Assembly (NCBI GenBank): GCA_020724265.1
Contig: DYHH01000011.1
Coordinates: 32,603 to 96,602 of the forward strand
DNA length: 64,000 nt
Direction: 5' to 3'
Origin: Melioribacter roseus
GTDB lineage: Bacteria > Bacteroidota > Ignavibacteria > Ignavibacteriales > Melioribacteraceae
Made by a program: the position numbers and the translations under genes. The first letter of the stretch is position 1. Every line of letters starts with the position of its first letter. The notes under the pieces are model-generated. The model made no database searches and was not told where the DNA came from. It worked only from the letters and a program-made list of their open reading frames with translations. Below are positions 27,156-37,378 of this stretch, one piece after another.

Positions 27156-27365
27156 ATGCGCAATGTTTTTATATATCTTATTAAGTTTTATCAGAAAATC
27201 ATTTCTCCGTTATTCCCGCCCTCATGCAGATTCTATCCAACCTGTTCAGAATATTCGGTTCAGGCATTTAGAAAATACGGTGTGTTCAAGGGGGGTGCTA
27301 AATCAATTTGGAGAATATTAAGATGTAATCCCTTTAATAAAGGGGGCTACGACCCTGTTGAATAA
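27156..27365 (+). CDS. yidD: membrane protein insertion efficiency factor YidD
   Basis: This 69-aa protein shows the YidD pattern: an amphipathic N-terminus ([20 protein letters not shown]), [11 protein letters not shown], and the [12 protein letters not shown] ending. It helps insertion of membrane proteins through YidC. The ATG directly abuts the rnpA stop, and yidC follows after 14 nt. Confidence 0.95.
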   Translation: MRNVFIYLIKFYQKIISPLFPPSCRFYPTCSEYSVQAFRKYGVFKGGAKSIWRILRCNPFNKGGYDPVE

Positions 27366-27379
27366 AATTTGGAATAGAA

Positions 27380-29245
27380 ATGGATAAACAAACTACTCTC
27401 GCTTTTGTAATGATTGGTATCATTTTAGTCGCATGGCTCTACTTCAACGCACCTGAACCGCAACCGCCACAACAAAAACCAAGTGATGAACAGGAAATGG
27501 TCGATGATCAATTCAAATCGATTGAATCTGAAGCGAAAGAAACCATCGATCAAGAAGAAAAAGTTGCTGCGGCTTTTGCTGAAACTACCGAAAAACCCGA
27601 ACAAATTATTACAATAGATAATGATGTATTTAAAGCCGAGATGACAAGCAAAGGCGGAAGAATCAGAAAATTCTATCTTAAGAAATATCAAACTTGGTAT
27701 CACCGCGATATTCCCGATACAAATTTTTATGACAACCACGTTCAGCTTGTTAACCAAATGGAAGGAGGGGATTTTAATCTTCTGTTTGTTACGAAAGACG
27801 GACAGTTAATTAATACTAAAAACCTACCTTTTGAATCGTCTCTTACAAATTGGCAGTATACAATCGGGACAAATGATTCTCTTACGTTAAATTACATATA
27901 TTCATTCGGTGAAGATAAAGAGATTATTAAATCATATACCTTTTACGGGGATAGATATTCCGCAAACGTTGATATTGAATTAAAAAATCTTGATGATATT
28001 ATAAGTAGTTATACCTATGATGTTATTTGGGAAACCGGGATTAATTTTGTCGAAGATAACTCGGTTGACGAAGCAACATTTACGGCAGGTTCGGCTTATT
28101 CCGGAGGTGAACAGGTAATTGTTGATGCTTCTTCGGAGGGTGAAAGAGTTCAAAAAGATATTTCCGGAAGAGTTGATTGGGTCGGTGTTAAAAATAAATA
28201 TTTCGGAATTATTATTGCTCCCCACACTCCTTATAACGATGGCGGCGCTTTTTTAGAAGGATACAATCAATCAAACCAATATGGAGCACGCGAATATTAC
28301 AGTGTTACTTTAAAAGTTCCTTTCAAAAATCAAAGTTATCAGAAAGATTCTTTTATTCTCTTCATTGGACCTATGGTTTATGATCTGCTTGTTTCCTATG
28401 ATCGTAACTTCGATGCAATTTATGATTTCGGAAGTATTTTCGGATTACAATTATTAAGACCGATTTCAGAGTATTTAATTTTACCACTCTTCTTGTTTCT
28501 TCATAAGTTTATTCCGAATTACGGTTTTGTAATTATTGTATTTACGCTTATCATAAAAATTGCCCTTTATCCTCTAACAAAGCAAAGTTATAAATCGATG
28601 AAGCGGATGCAAATGCTTCAGCCGAAAATAAAAGAGCTAAAGGAAAAATATCCGGATGATCAGCAAAAAGTTCAGAAAGAAACCATGCGGCTTTATTCTA
28701 CATACGGAATAAATCCTGCGGGCGGATGCTTGCCAATGTTGCTGCAAATGCCGATACTTTTTGCATTGTTTACCTTCTTTAAAGTTACAATTGAAATCCG
28801 GCACGAACCGTTTATTCTTTGGATTACTAATTTATCTTCACCCGATATTATTGCAACACTTCCCTTTAAGATTCCGTTGTTCGGAGTTGATCAAATAAGC
28901 GGACTCGCATTGCTTCTTGGTATTACAATGTTTCTTCAGCAGAAGATGTCCATTAAAGACCCAAGCCAAAAAGCACTTGTTTATATAATGCCGGTTATGT
29001 TTACTGTTCTATTTATGAGTTTTCCTTCAGGCCTGAATTTGTATTACTTTATGTTCAACCTCTTTTCGATTGCACAGCAGTATTATATTAATCAACATAA
29101 AACCGATGAAGAACTTGTGCCAGTTAAAGATCCTAAGAAAAAAGGAGGCGGTTTTATGTCAAGAATGATGGAGGCTGCCGAAAAGCAGGCTAAAGCTCAA
29201 AAAGAAGCACAAAGACAATCGAAAAAGAAGAGCAAAAAATTCTAA
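27380..29245 (+). CDS. yidC: membrane protein insertase YidC
   Basis: The 621-aa protein is of the Gram-negative type: an N-terminal membrane anchor (residues 5-22), an acidic linker, a large periplasmic beta-supersandwich domain (about 75-350), and the five-helix insertase core (about 370-580) with YPLTKQSYKSMKRMQMLQPK and NPAGGCLPMLLQMPI. The C-terminal tail is strongly basic, as in members that contact ribosomes. It inserts inner-membrane proteins alone or with Sec. Confidence 0.97.
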   Translation: MDKQTTLAFVMIGIILVAWLYFNAPEPQPPQQKPSDEQEMVDDQFKSIESEAKETIDQEEKVAAAFAETTEKPEQIITIDNDVFKAEMTSKGGRIRKFYLKKYQTWYHRDIPDTNFYDNHVQLVNQMEGGDFNLLFVTKDGQLINTKNLPFESSLTNWQYTIGTNDSLTLNYIYSFGEDKEIIKSYTFYGDRYSANVDIELKNLDDIISSYTYDVIWETGINFVEDNSVDEATFTAGSAYSGGEQVIVDASSEGERVQKDISGRVDWVGVKNKYFGIIIAPHTPYNDGGAFLEGYNQSNQYGAREYYSVTLKVPFKNQSYQKDSFILFIGPMVYDLLVSYDRNFDAIYDFGSIFGLQLLRPISEYLILPLFLFLHKFIPNYGFVIIVFTLIIKIALYPLTKQSYKSMKRMQMLQPKIKELKEKYPDDQQKVQKETMRLYSTYGINPAGGCLPMLLQMPILFALFTFFKVTIEIRHEPFILWITNLSSPDIIATLPFKIPLFGVDQISGLALLLGITMFLQQKMSIKDPSQKALVYIMPVMFTVLFMSFPSGLNLYYFMFNLFSIAQQYYINQHKTDEELVPVKDPKKKGGGFMSRMMEAAEKQAKAQKEAQRQSKKKSKKF

Positions 29246-29276
29246 ATTGAATGTTGATTTTAGATCGGCTTTACAA

Positions 29277-31976
29277 ATGTTCAACAAAACGAAAATCATA
29301 CTTGTTTATGCTTTGTTTACCTCTATTCTATTAGGGCAGAATGTTAAAGAGCTTGATCTAAAATTAACATACAAATCGCTCCCATTCGGTTTAACTTCTT
29401 TGAAATCAGAATATGATCCGCATGTTTCACTTGCACTAAGCGGAGGCGGTGCTAGAGGTATTAGTCAGCTCGGAGTTTTAAAAGCCCTAAATGAATACGG
29501 TATCGAAATAGATGAAATTATCGGTACCAGCATGGGCAGCATTGTAGGTGGACTTTATTCTGCAGGCTATTCACTTGATGCACTTGATTCTTTAATTATA
29601 CATGCACCCTGGCGAGACTTCTTTTCAATTGAAGAAACTAGCAGAAGAGAACTCTTTCTCGAGCAAAAAATTACATCGGATAAAGCAATTCTTGCACTTC
29701 GTCTTGACGGTTTTGAACCTGTAATTCCAACTGCTATTAACACCGGTCAACGAGTTTCAAATTTTCTTAACCTCTTAAGTTTAAATGCTCCGTTAAATAC
29801 AATCAGCAATTTTAACGAACTACTTGTTTCATTCAAGGCAATTAGTACAAATCTTGTTACAGGTGAACCTTATATACTTGATGAAGGAACACTTGGAATT
29901 GCAATGCGGGCAAGTTCCAGCGTTTCTTTGGTTCTTGAACCTGTAAATTTAGATTCTGTAATTCTGGTTGATGGAGGTTTGGTTGCAAATGTGCCTGTAA
30001 AAATAGCCAACGAACAAGGGGCAGACTATATTATTGCGGTTGATGCTACTAGTCCGCTAAGATCCGCTGAAGATCTTAAATATCCTTGGGAAGTAGCAGA
30101 TCAGCTCGTGAGTATTCCCATGAGGATGATTAATGCAGAGCATTTACAAAAAGCTGATGTCATTATTTATCCGGCAATTAAAGAACATAAGAACAATGAT
30201 TTTACAAATCTTATCCCTCTGTTAGATTTCGGTTACCAATCAACAATAGAATCTATTGATAAAATCAAAAATGGTTTAAAGGAACTTTGGCTTAAGAGAA
30301 TAGACCGCAATGATATCGCTTATAATAACATTTCAATTAAATGTGACGATTCCGAATTAAACAATTTTATAACAGAGCGGCTAAATAAAATTGATGAAAT
30401 TACTGAGGGCGAACTTATATATTTAATTGCACAATACCCGAACCTGGATGATTATAAAGATATTTCGGTAAATGTTCTGACTGATTCACTTTCAAATGTG
30501 TTTATAATATCTACGCAAAATAATCCGGTTATCGAAAATATCATTATAAAAGGCGCCAATCTTATTGATGCCGATTCGATTATAACCCATTCAATTTCTC
30601 TCAGAAATCGTTCATTTAATACAAAGAAAGTATTAGAAGTTTTTTTGAATATACTTCGGGAATATAGAAAACAAGGATTTTCTTTAGTTGGAATTTCTGA
30701 TTACGTTTTTGAAAACGGCACATTAGAAATTTATATAGATGAACAAATAATTGACGAAATAAATGTTTTAGGTAATGAAAAGACAGCAAAAGAAATTATT
30801 ATAAGAGAACTTCCGTTTAAGTCCGGAAGTATATTTAAAAGTAAGGAAATTGAAGAAGGTCTTTCGAATTTAAGAAGCACTAATCTTTTTGAAAGAGTTG
30901 AATTTAAGCTTGAAAAAATCAACGGTAAGAATCTGCTGAACATTGAGGTAATTGAAAAACCTTCTTTAATGCTTCGGTTTGGACTTAGAATAGATAATGA
31001 ATACTTTTCTCAAATTTCATTCGATCTACGGGATGAAAATATGATGGGTATCGGTACGGAAGTTGGCTTAATTTTTTCTGGCGGAATTAGAAATCAATCG
31101 CTGGCTATTGAGCATAGGGCAAACCGTGTCTTTAATACGTATTTAACATATAGAATAAAAGGTTTTTATGAAAGTCGAGATATAAATACTTACCAAGATG
31201 ATTCGACCGGTAGTGACAAGAGATTCAAGCGTTCTAAACTAGGTGAATATTCTCAAAGTTATCTCGGAGGTTCAATCGGAGTAGGTGCTCAACTGGAAAA
31301 ACTCGGCAATCTAATTTTTGAAGGGAAATATCAAAGAGATAGAATTATTTCAAAAGAAGAATTTCCATCACACGACACTTACTCTGTAAACATAACGGCA
31401 GTAAAAATTTTATTATCAATAGATACCAGAGATAAGTATCCATTCCCTAACCGCGGTATAATGTTTAACGGCTTTTATGAAACTGCTCAATCTGCATTCG
31501 GGGGTGATATCGGATATACAAAACTCTATTTTGATTACAACAGTGTGTTCCAATTAAGCGATAATCATGTGCTCAACTATAATATAAAATTCGGATACGG
31601 GGATGAGACACTGCCTCTTAGCCAGCAATTTTCTTTCGGAGGACAAAATAATTTTTTTGGTTACAGAGAACATGAATTTCGGGGAAGACAAATATTTGTT
31701 TCATCACTTGAGTACCAAACAAAACTTCCTATAAATCTTTTTTTTGATACCTATGTAAAAGCAAGGTATGACCTTGGTTCGGTATGGGCACAACAGGAAA
31801 ATATACGTTTCAAAGATCTTCGGCATGGTATTGGCGCTTCGTTAGCCTTTGATACACCGATTGGACCGGCAGAGTTTTCTGTCGGTAAAAGCTTCCTTCT
31901 AAAGAAATCACTTCCCGATAATATTATTAGTTGGGGTGATACTCATATTTATTTCACAATAGGGTATTACTATTAA
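29277..31976 (+). CDS. patatin-like phospholipase fused to POTRA/Omp85 barrel
   Basis: The ATG at 29277 is preferred over a TTG at 29247 because a signal peptide begins there (MFNKTKIILVYALFTSILLG). The 899-aa protein has a patatin domain (about residues 50-250) with the oxyanion loop GGGARG, nucleophile motif GTSMG and catalytic DGG, then POTRA-like repeats (about 400-560), then a surface-antigen beta-barrel ending in FTIGYYY. This resembles type Vd secretion proteins such as PlpD, although here the barrel part is long and two or more POTRA units seem present. It likely displays or releases a lipase. It is adjacent to yidC. Confidence 0.9.
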   Translation: MFNKTKIILVYALFTSILLGQNVKELDLKLTYKSLPFGLTSLKSEYDPHVSLALSGGGARGISQLGVLKALNEYGIEIDEIIGTSMGSIVGGLYSAGYSLDALDSLIIHAPWRDFFSIEETSRRELFLEQKITSDKAILALRLDGFEPVIPTAINTGQRVSNFLNLLSLNAPLNTISNFNELLVSFKAISTNLVTGEPYILDEGTLGIAMRASSSVSLVLEPVNLDSVILVDGGLVANVPVKIANEQGADYIIAVDATSPLRSAEDLKYPWEVADQLVSIPMRMINAEHLQKADVIIYPAIKEHKNNDFTNLIPLLDFGYQSTIESIDKIKNGLKELWLKRIDRNDIAYNNISIKCDDSELNNFITERLNKIDEITEGELIYLIAQYPNLDDYKDISVNVLTDSLSNVFIISTQNNPVIENIIIKGANLIDADSIITHSISLRNRSFNTKKVLEVFLNILREYRKQGFSLVGISDYVFENGTLEIYIDEQIIDEINVLGNEKTAKEIIIRELPFKSGSIFKSKEIEEGLSNLRSTNLFERVEFKLEKINGKNLLNIEVIEKPSLMLRFGLRIDNEYFSQISFDLRDENMMGIGTEVGLIFSGGIRNQSLAIEHRANRVFNTYLTYRIKGFYESRDINTYQDDSTGSDKRFKRSKLGEYSQSYLGGSIGVGAQLEKLGNLIFEGKYQRDRIISKEEFPSHDTYSVNITAVKILLSIDTRDKYPFPNRGIMFNGFYETAQSAFGGDIGYTKLYFDYNSVFQLSDNHVLNYNIKFGYGDETLPLSQQFSFGGQNNFFGYREHEFRGRQIFVSSLEYQTKLPINLFFDTYVKARYDLGSVWAQQENIRFKDLRHGIGASLAFDTPIGPAEFSVGKSFLLKKSLPDNIISWGDTHIYFTIGYYY

Positions 31977-32504
31977 TTATTCCTCCTTTGCCGATCTTTG
32001 AGCCAGTTCTGAATATTTACCTGCAAGCAAATCATTACCGGCTTTTTTATAATGCCTTGCCAGATGGTCATAGATTATACTTTTTTTATCTACCACTTGA
32101 AGCGAAGATTCAACAAATTGAATAATTTGCTTGTTAATACTTAGATCAATTTCGTAAACGTAAAGTTTTAGTGCATTAATATATGGTTGATAATCGGTTG
32201 GATTAGACTGAGCAGCTTTTGCATAATAATGAAGGGATTTTTCAATCGACTCGGGATGAAACGACTTTGTTTCGAAGATTTTAGCAGTCCACATTAACAA
32301 TTCAAAACAATGCCGGTTAAATTCACTGCAAAGTTTTTCCGTATACATTATAAGCTCATCATCGGAAAGTATTGGGTTTGCCAAGAGAATCTTATATACT
32401 TCAATATTGTCTATTCTATTATGCAATGATACTTGAAGAGCATCAAACAATTCATTGCTGTTACTTGAATTTCGGAAAATATTTTCAATTACATCTTGTT
32501 TCAT
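31977..32504 (-). CDS. TPR-like hypothetical protein
   Basis: The 175-aa protein is helical and has TPR-like segments (SLHYYAKAAQSNPTDYQPYINALKLY and IYDHLARHYKKAGNDLLAGKYSELA are the clearest, quoted in part: HYYAKAAQSNPTDYQPYI). It has no signal peptide, so it is cytoplasmic. Its ATG overlaps the stop of the upstream gene by 4 nt, which ties it to the possible nuclease at 32501-32995. Its stop abuts the stop of the convergent patatin gene. Function unknown; a scaffold or partner role is a guess. Confidence 0.65.
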   Translation of the reverse strand: MKQDVIENIFRNSSNSNELFDALQVSLHNRIDNIEVYKILLANPILSDDELIMYTEKLCSEFNRHCFELLMWTAKIFETKSFHPESIEKSLHYYAKAAQSNPTDYQPYINALKLYVYEIDLSINKQIIQFVESSLQVVDKKSIIYDHLARHYKKAGNDLLAGKYSELAQRSAKEE

Positions 32505-32995
32505 TTATAAACAATACTTAATAAATTTGCTTTTGTAAAATCAGGTAGTTCCTCCGAAAATTCAACTGTTCGATTTTTATCCCACTGTTTTTGTGCTGAT
32601 TCTATACATGAATGTTGCTCTATCACCGCGAATTTTCTTTTTATTAAGTTGTTTGCCTTATCAAAAACAAAGAAGGCAATGATAACATTTAATGAAAGTT
32701 CGTTCGACCATTTTTTATATGATTCGAATGCTCGTTTGTTCAAAATCCATTTTGAACTATGTTTTCCCTTCCAGTCTAAAAGTATTTTTTTATTATGAAT
32801 AGTTAATATCAAATCAGGTTTGTCCTCACCTTTTTCCCAAAGCTTTTTATAGCGTAAATCTTGACCAAACTCTTGAAAAATAATTCCCCATTGAACAAGT
32901 AAATTTTTTCCATGTTTCTCTGCTAAATCATGAAGTTCATAATTTTTTCTGAACTCATCTTTTGATTTGTATGGATTAAAATCAAGTTCTTTCAT
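32501..32995 (-). CDS. possible PD-(D/E)XK nuclease-like protein
   Basis: The 164-aa protein has Asp61 in KPDLIL, then a beta-strand and Asp74-x-Lys76 in ILLDWKGK, the order and spacing of the PD-(D/E)XK nuclease core. The rest alternates predicted strands and helices (LNVIIAFFVFDKANN, RKFAVIEQ). I do not recognise a specific family, so the nuclease call rests on this motif alone. It is translationally coupled (ATGA) to the TPR-like gene downstream. Confidence 0.5.
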   Translation of the reverse strand: MKELDFNPYKSKDEFRKNYELHDLAEKHGKNLLVQWGIIFQEFGQDLRYKKLWEKGEDKPDLILTIHNKKILLDWKGKHSSKWILNKRAFESYKKWSNELSLNVIIAFFVFDKANNLIKRKFAVIEQHSCIESAQKQWDKNRTVEFSEELPDFTKANLLSIVYK

Positions 32996-33198
32996 TACAT
33001 AGGAATTTAAGAAAAATTTAATTCTTTTTTTAAACTAATAAACTAATGAGTGATTGAGTATGTGTAAGCTTATATACGGAACTCGATTGATTATTAAAGA
33101 AAATTGTTTCATTAATTAAAGCGAATCAAAAATTTTATCTTATAAATTGTTTTACAGAATGCTTATATTCACGATTAAATTTTTGAGAAAGTTAAATA

Positions 33199-34035
33199 AT
33201 GAATGAAATAAAAATTGCCATATTGGATTTGTACAACGGTGAAGAAAACCAGGGCATAAGATGTATTAAGGATATTATTAAAGAAACAATAGATAGATTT
33301 AGTGAGATAAATGTAAGCTACAACCTTTTTGATGTCAGAGCAAAAAATGAAATCCCAGGTTTAGATTATGATATTTATATTTCTTCCGGTGGTCCCGGCA
33401 GCCCATTTGAAGGTAAGGGGAGTCACTGGGAAAAAATGTATTTCGGTTTACTTTCTAATATAGATTTTCATAATGAAAGAGAAGATGAGAAAAAATTTGT
33501 TTTCTTCATTTGTCATTCTTTTCAGTTGATGGCTCGTCACTATAATTTTGCAAAAGTTACCACCAGGCATTCACCCTCTTTCGGAATAATGGAGGTAAAC
33601 AAAGTAAGCAATGGTTTTGCAGAGCCGTTATTTCAAAAATTAGATGATCCTTTTTATGGTGCTGACTTCAGAGAGTATCAAGTTATTCAACCGAGATTTG
33701 ATGTACTAAACCGGCTAGGAGCAAGAATAATTGCCATCGAAAAAGAAAGAACGCATGTAAATTATGAAAGAGCAATAATGGGGATTCGTATTTCCGAAGA
33801 AAGTGTTGGTTTACAATTTCATCCGGAAGCAGACCCGGCAAGTATGCTCTATCATCTTCATAAGCCGGAAAGAAAGGAACAAGTGGTAAAAAAATACGGT
33901 GAAAAAAAATATTACGATATGATTAAACTTGCAGAGGATCCAAATGCATTGTTAAGGACAAGAAACAATGTCTTACCTGAGTTTTTGAATATTTCTATTC
34001 GAAAAATAATTTCAGAGAGAGTTGTTTGTCAGTAA
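33199..34035 (+). CDS. class I glutamine amidotransferase-like protein
   Basis: The 278-aa protein has the GATase triad layout: Cys105 in FFICHSFQLM and the His-Glu pair in LQFHPEAD. SSGGPGSP forms the oxyanion-side loop seen in GMP synthase amidotransferase domains. No synthase domain is attached, so it is a free GMP-synthase-like amidotransferase of unknown acceptor, a type common in Bacteroidota. Mono-cistronic; a 203-nt AT-rich gap precedes it, in which I see no further element. Confidence 0.78.
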   Translation: MNEIKIAILDLYNGEENQGIRCIKDIIKETIDRFSEINVSYNLFDVRAKNEIPGLDYDIYISSGGPGSPFEGKGSHWEKMYFGLLSNIDFHNEREDEKKFVFFICHSFQLMARHYNFAKVTTRHSPSFGIMEVNKVSNGFAEPLFQKLDDPFYGADFREYQVIQPRFDVLNRLGARIIAIEKERTHVNYERAIMGIRISEESVGLQFHPEADPASMLYHLHKPERKEQVVKKYGEKKYYDMIKLAEDPNALLRTRNNVLPEFLNISIRKIISERVVCQ

Positions 34036-34043
34036 TTTAGAAA

Positions 34044-35555
34044 TTAACCTTGAGTTCTTAGACTGAAGAAAAATGTACTTCCTTTTCCAATCTTAGATTC
34101 AACCCAAATCTTACCGTGATTCTTTTCAACGAGTTCTTTGCACAAAATTAATCCTAGACCGGAGCCCTCTTCCTTCTCTGTCCCAGGTGTTGTAAGATGA
34201 GTATCAATTCTAAAAAGTTTTTCTTTATCCTCGTCTTTAATTCCAACGCCTGTATCAGCAACAAATATTTCAACATTAGTTTTCTTTATATCGCACCCGA
34301 TTTCAATCTTACCTTCACGCGGAGTAAATTTTATGGCATTCGATAAAAGATTTTGAACAACCGAACTAATTGTTTGTTGATCGGCATATACAAGCGTGCG
34401 GGGCGAAATACTGTTTATTAATTCGATTGATTTTTTCTCGGCATTGTTTTTTAATAAATTTACTGCCGAGTTCGTAAGGATAGAAAAATCGAAAACTTCC
34501 GGCTCTATTTTTATTCTGCCTGTTTGTACTCTTGACCATTGCAGTAAGTTTTCTAATAAATTAAACACAACATGTGCCGATTCATGAATATTATTTGCGA
34601 AAACTTTAATTTCTTCATCTGTTAATTCATCAAAATCATCTCTGAGAAATTCCGAATAACCGATCAATGAAGTAAATGGACTTCTAAGATCGTGGGCAAC
34701 AATAGAAAAGAATTTATCTTTTGCCGCGTTAAGCTCTTTTAGCTCTTCTTCGGATTTAATTAACTTTTTATTTACTTGTCCGAGCTCGTCAATATACTTT
34801 CTTAGTTTTGCTTCGTAATTTTTAGCCGCTGTAATATCTCTTAATATGCCCCTGTAACTTTTAATTGAGCCGTCTTTATCACGTACAGCGAAAGCTGTTT
34901 CCAGCACGGTTACCAGTGTTCCGTCTTTTCGTCTAACTCCTATTTCATAATCTTTCACATAACCATCTTTTTCAAGTTGATTTTTGAACTTAGTTCTGTC
35001 GTAAGGATTTAAATATAGGTCTTCTGCAATATTTGCTTTAAGCAATTCCTCCTTAGATTTGTATCCGAATAATTCAACACCGGCAGGATTCATATCAATA
35101 AGTTGCCCGTCGGGCGTACTTTCATAAAGTCCGTCTCTAATTTCTTTAAACAAAGTTTGAAACTTATCTGCAGTCTCTTTTAGTTCTCTTTTTCTTTCGA
35201 GGGTTTCGCGCAAATCATTTATAAAGAAAACTTTGTAAATAATTTTTCCTTCTTCATTGGATTGTGATAGTAGTTTTAGTTCACAATCAAATTCTTCGCC
35301 GTCTTTGTCTATCATAGAAGCAATAGATTTTTTACCGTTGGTTTCAACAATTTTTTTATTGAGAAAAAGCTTATCAATTTTTTTATTCTTAATTTGCGCA
35401 TCTGAAAAGCCGAAGTGTTCTTTAAACAAAGAATTTGTAAAAAGTATTTTGTCGTCTTCATCTGTTATAATGATTATCTCTGAGATATAATTGCAGAATT
35501 GTAAAAAGGAATCAAGTTGAATAGAATCATTTGGAAAGAAGTTCTGTGTTGTCAT
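34044..35555 (-). CDS. PAS-domain sensor histidine kinase
   Basis: The 503-aa cytoplasmic kinase has two PAS domains (about residues 15-115 and 130-245; the second ends in the PAC-type YRGILRDITAAKNYE), a short coiled coil, a HisKA domain with the phospho-accepting His in FFSIVAHDLRSPF, and a HATPase domain with N box (NLLSNAIKFT), G1 (DTGVGI) and G2 (GSGLGL). There is no membrane segment and no response regulator next door, so it is an orphan kinase whose signal is probably sensed through PAS. Confidence 0.93.
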   Translation of the reverse strand: MTTQNFFPNDSIQLDSFLQFCNYISEIIIITDEDDKILFTNSLFKEHFGFSDAQIKNKKIDKLFLNKKIVETNGKKSIASMIDKDGEEFDCELKLLSQSNEEGKIIYKVFFINDLRETLERKRELKETADKFQTLFKEIRDGLYESTPDGQLIDMNPAGVELFGYKSKEELLKANIAEDLYLNPYDRTKFKNQLEKDGYVKDYEIGVRRKDGTLVTVLETAFAVRDKDGSIKSYRGILRDITAAKNYEAKLRKYIDELGQVNKKLIKSEEELKELNAAKDKFFSIVAHDLRSPFTSLIGYSEFLRDDFDELTDEEIKVFANNIHESAHVVFNLLENLLQWSRVQTGRIKIEPEVFDFSILTNSAVNLLKNNAEKKSIELINSISPRTLVYADQQTISSVVQNLLSNAIKFTPREGKIEIGCDIKKTNVEIFVADTGVGIKDEDKEKLFRIDTHLTTPGTEKEEGSGLGLILCKELVEKNHGKIWVESKIGKGSTFFFSLRTQG

Positions 35556-35666
35556 ATAATTTCCTGTAATTTGTGTTCAAAATAATAAGTGATAAGAAGA
35601 CTTACAAGTTTAGTTAAAAAACTTTTCCGATTTTGTTTTGAAATCTGCTTGAACTAAAGGTTAACT

Positions 35667-36413
35667 GTGGGCGATATTGAAAGTGTATTAATTCTTTTTG
35701 CGGCAGGCGTTGTTTCCGGCATTATTAATGTTATGGCTGGAGGCGGATCAACTATAACTTTGCCGGCATTAATTTTTCTTGGACTTGACGGAACTGATGC
35801 CAACGGAACAAACCGAATTGCGGTATTAGTGCAAAGCATAGTTGCGATATCATCATTTCGGTCAGAAAAATACTCTAGTTTTAAACTTAGTTTTAAAATG
35901 GGTCTTTTTACCCTACCGGGGGCGATTCTGGGTGCAATTGCAGCAAGCAACATCAAAGGCGAAACTTTTGAGAAAATCCTCGGTGTTGTTATGATTGGGG
36001 TTATCATAACATTATTGATCCCGCGCAAAAAGATAAATGAATTAAATAATATTGAAAGAATACCACTGCTTGTTTACCTCTCTATGTTTGCAATTGGTTT
36101 TTACGGAGGCTTCATCCAGGTTGGTGTTGGATTTTTATTAATGGCTGCATTGGCATATTTACTAAAAGAAAGTTTGGTGTTGGTAAATGTTCATAAAGTA
36201 TTTATAACATTTTTGTTTACCATACCGGCAGTAATTGTTTTTATATTGAACGATAATATTATTTGGTTTTATGGATTGAGTCTTGCCGCAGGTAACGGAG
36301 TTGGAGCTTGGTGGTCGGCAAAAATTTCTATTAAAAAGGGGGAGAAAATAATTAAACCAGTTCTTATTATTTCGATATTTATAATGGCTCTAAAATTGTT
36401 AGGAGTATTCTAA
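35667..36413 (+). CDS. TauE/SafE family permease
   Basis: The 248-aa protein has about eight membrane helices and the family motif near the N-terminus (AAGVVSGIINVMAGGGS) with its repeat in the second half (IGFYGGFIQVGVGFLL). Members export sulfite, sulfoacetate or related anions. The start is GTG. Its 3' end overlaps the convergent sua5-type gene by 4 nt. A second, different TauE/SafE gene lies at 39407. Confidence 0.88.
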   Translation: MGDIESVLILFAAGVVSGIINVMAGGGSTITLPALIFLGLDGTDANGTNRIAVLVQSIVAISSFRSEKYSSFKLSFKMGLFTLPGAILGAIAASNIKGETFEKILGVVMIGVIITLLIPRKKINELNNIERIPLLVYLSMFAIGFYGGFIQVGVGFLLMAALAYLLKESLVLVNVHKVFITFLFTIPAVIVFILNDNIIWFYGLSLAAGNGVGAWWSAKISIKKGEKIIKPVLIISIFIMALKLLGVF

Positions 36414-37378
36414 GAAAAATTAGCGGCTGCTTTTTTTAATCTGTCCATCATTGCTAAACCGAGTCCTTCTTCCGGGAGAGGTTCAACTAATATTAAATCA
36501 AGATTAGCTTCATCTAATATATGTAAAGCAGAAAATAAATTTGCCGCAGCTTCTCTAAAATTATTTTCTTTTGATAAGATTTCTATTCTAGAAAAATTAA
36601 ACTCTACACTTTGTTTGCTGAAAAATATTCCGCCGATTTTTTTGTTCTTAATATCTTTCAAGTATGATTCGGAGAGAAATTTAAGAGGAGTTCTTGGTGA
36701 GTAATGAAACGGAAGTTGCCCGGGTGAATTCGGATCAGTTGTTTTTTGTTTATGCTGAATTTTACATTTCAATAAATTCTCAATTTCTTCTTTTGTAATT
36801 CCACCCGGACGAAGCAAAATGATTTCCTCATTTTCTATTTCCACTATTGTTGACTCAACTCCTATTTCTGCTGAACCGCCGTCTAAAATTAAATCAACAT
36901 TATCCCCCAATTGATTGTATACATGTTCGGCTTTGGTCGGACTCAACCTATTGAACAAATTTGCACTTGGTGCTGCAATTGGTACTCCCGAACGTTTAAT
37001 CAATTCTAGTGCAATTTGATTGTTAGGCATTCTAACTGCGACAGTTGGATTATCGGCAGTTACGATTTCAGGTACAATTTTCTTCTTTGGTAAAACTAGT
37101 GTTAGCGGTCCTGGCCAAAACTTTTCTATCAATATTTGTATTTTGTTATTATCCGTTTCACAAATTAATTCCAGTTTAGATTTGTCATCAATATGTAAAA
37201 TAAGCGGATTAAAGGTCGGACGCTTTTTTATTTCAAATATCTTTGCAACTGAAATCGGATTTAAACCATCGGCTCCAAGTCCATATACGGTTTCGGTCGG
37301 AAAAGCTACGGTCCCTCCGGCTCTTATTATCTCAGCTGCTTTTAGTATATTTTCTGTTGTTGATTTAACAATACTCAT
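36410..37378 (-). CDS. sua5: L-threonylcarbamoyladenylate synthase (Sua5 type)
   Basis: From the ATG at 37378 (a TTG lies 12 nt upstream in frame) the protein has 322 aa. The YrdC domain (about 10-195) has AGGTVAFPTETVYGLG, KRPTFNPLILHI and PSANLFNRLSPT. A Sua5 C-terminal domain follows (about 210-320; SPGQLPFHYSPRTPL), so it is the long Sua5 form rather than the short TsaC. It makes threonylcarbamoyl-AMP for the t6A37 tRNA modification. Confidence 0.94.
   Translation of the reverse strand: MSIVKSTTENILKAAEIIRAGGTVAFPTETVYGLGADGLNPISVAKIFEIKKRPTFNPLILHIDDKSKLELICETDNNKIQILIEKFWPGPLTLVLPKKKIVPEIVTADNPTVAVRMPNNQIALELIKRSGVPIAAPSANLFNRLSPTKAEHVYNQLGDNVDLILDGGSAEIGVESTIVEIENEEIILLRPGGITKEEIENLLKCKIQHKQKTTDPNSPGQLPFHYSPRTPLKFLSESYLKDIKNKKIGGIFFSKQSVEFNFSRIEILSKENNFREAAANLFSALHILDEANLDLILVEPLPEEGLGLAMMDRLKKAAANFS

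Noticed and set aside
35654..36028. 124-codon frame antisense to the TauE/SafE gene
   Set aside because: Mirror of a real membrane protein gene, no start signals or family match.
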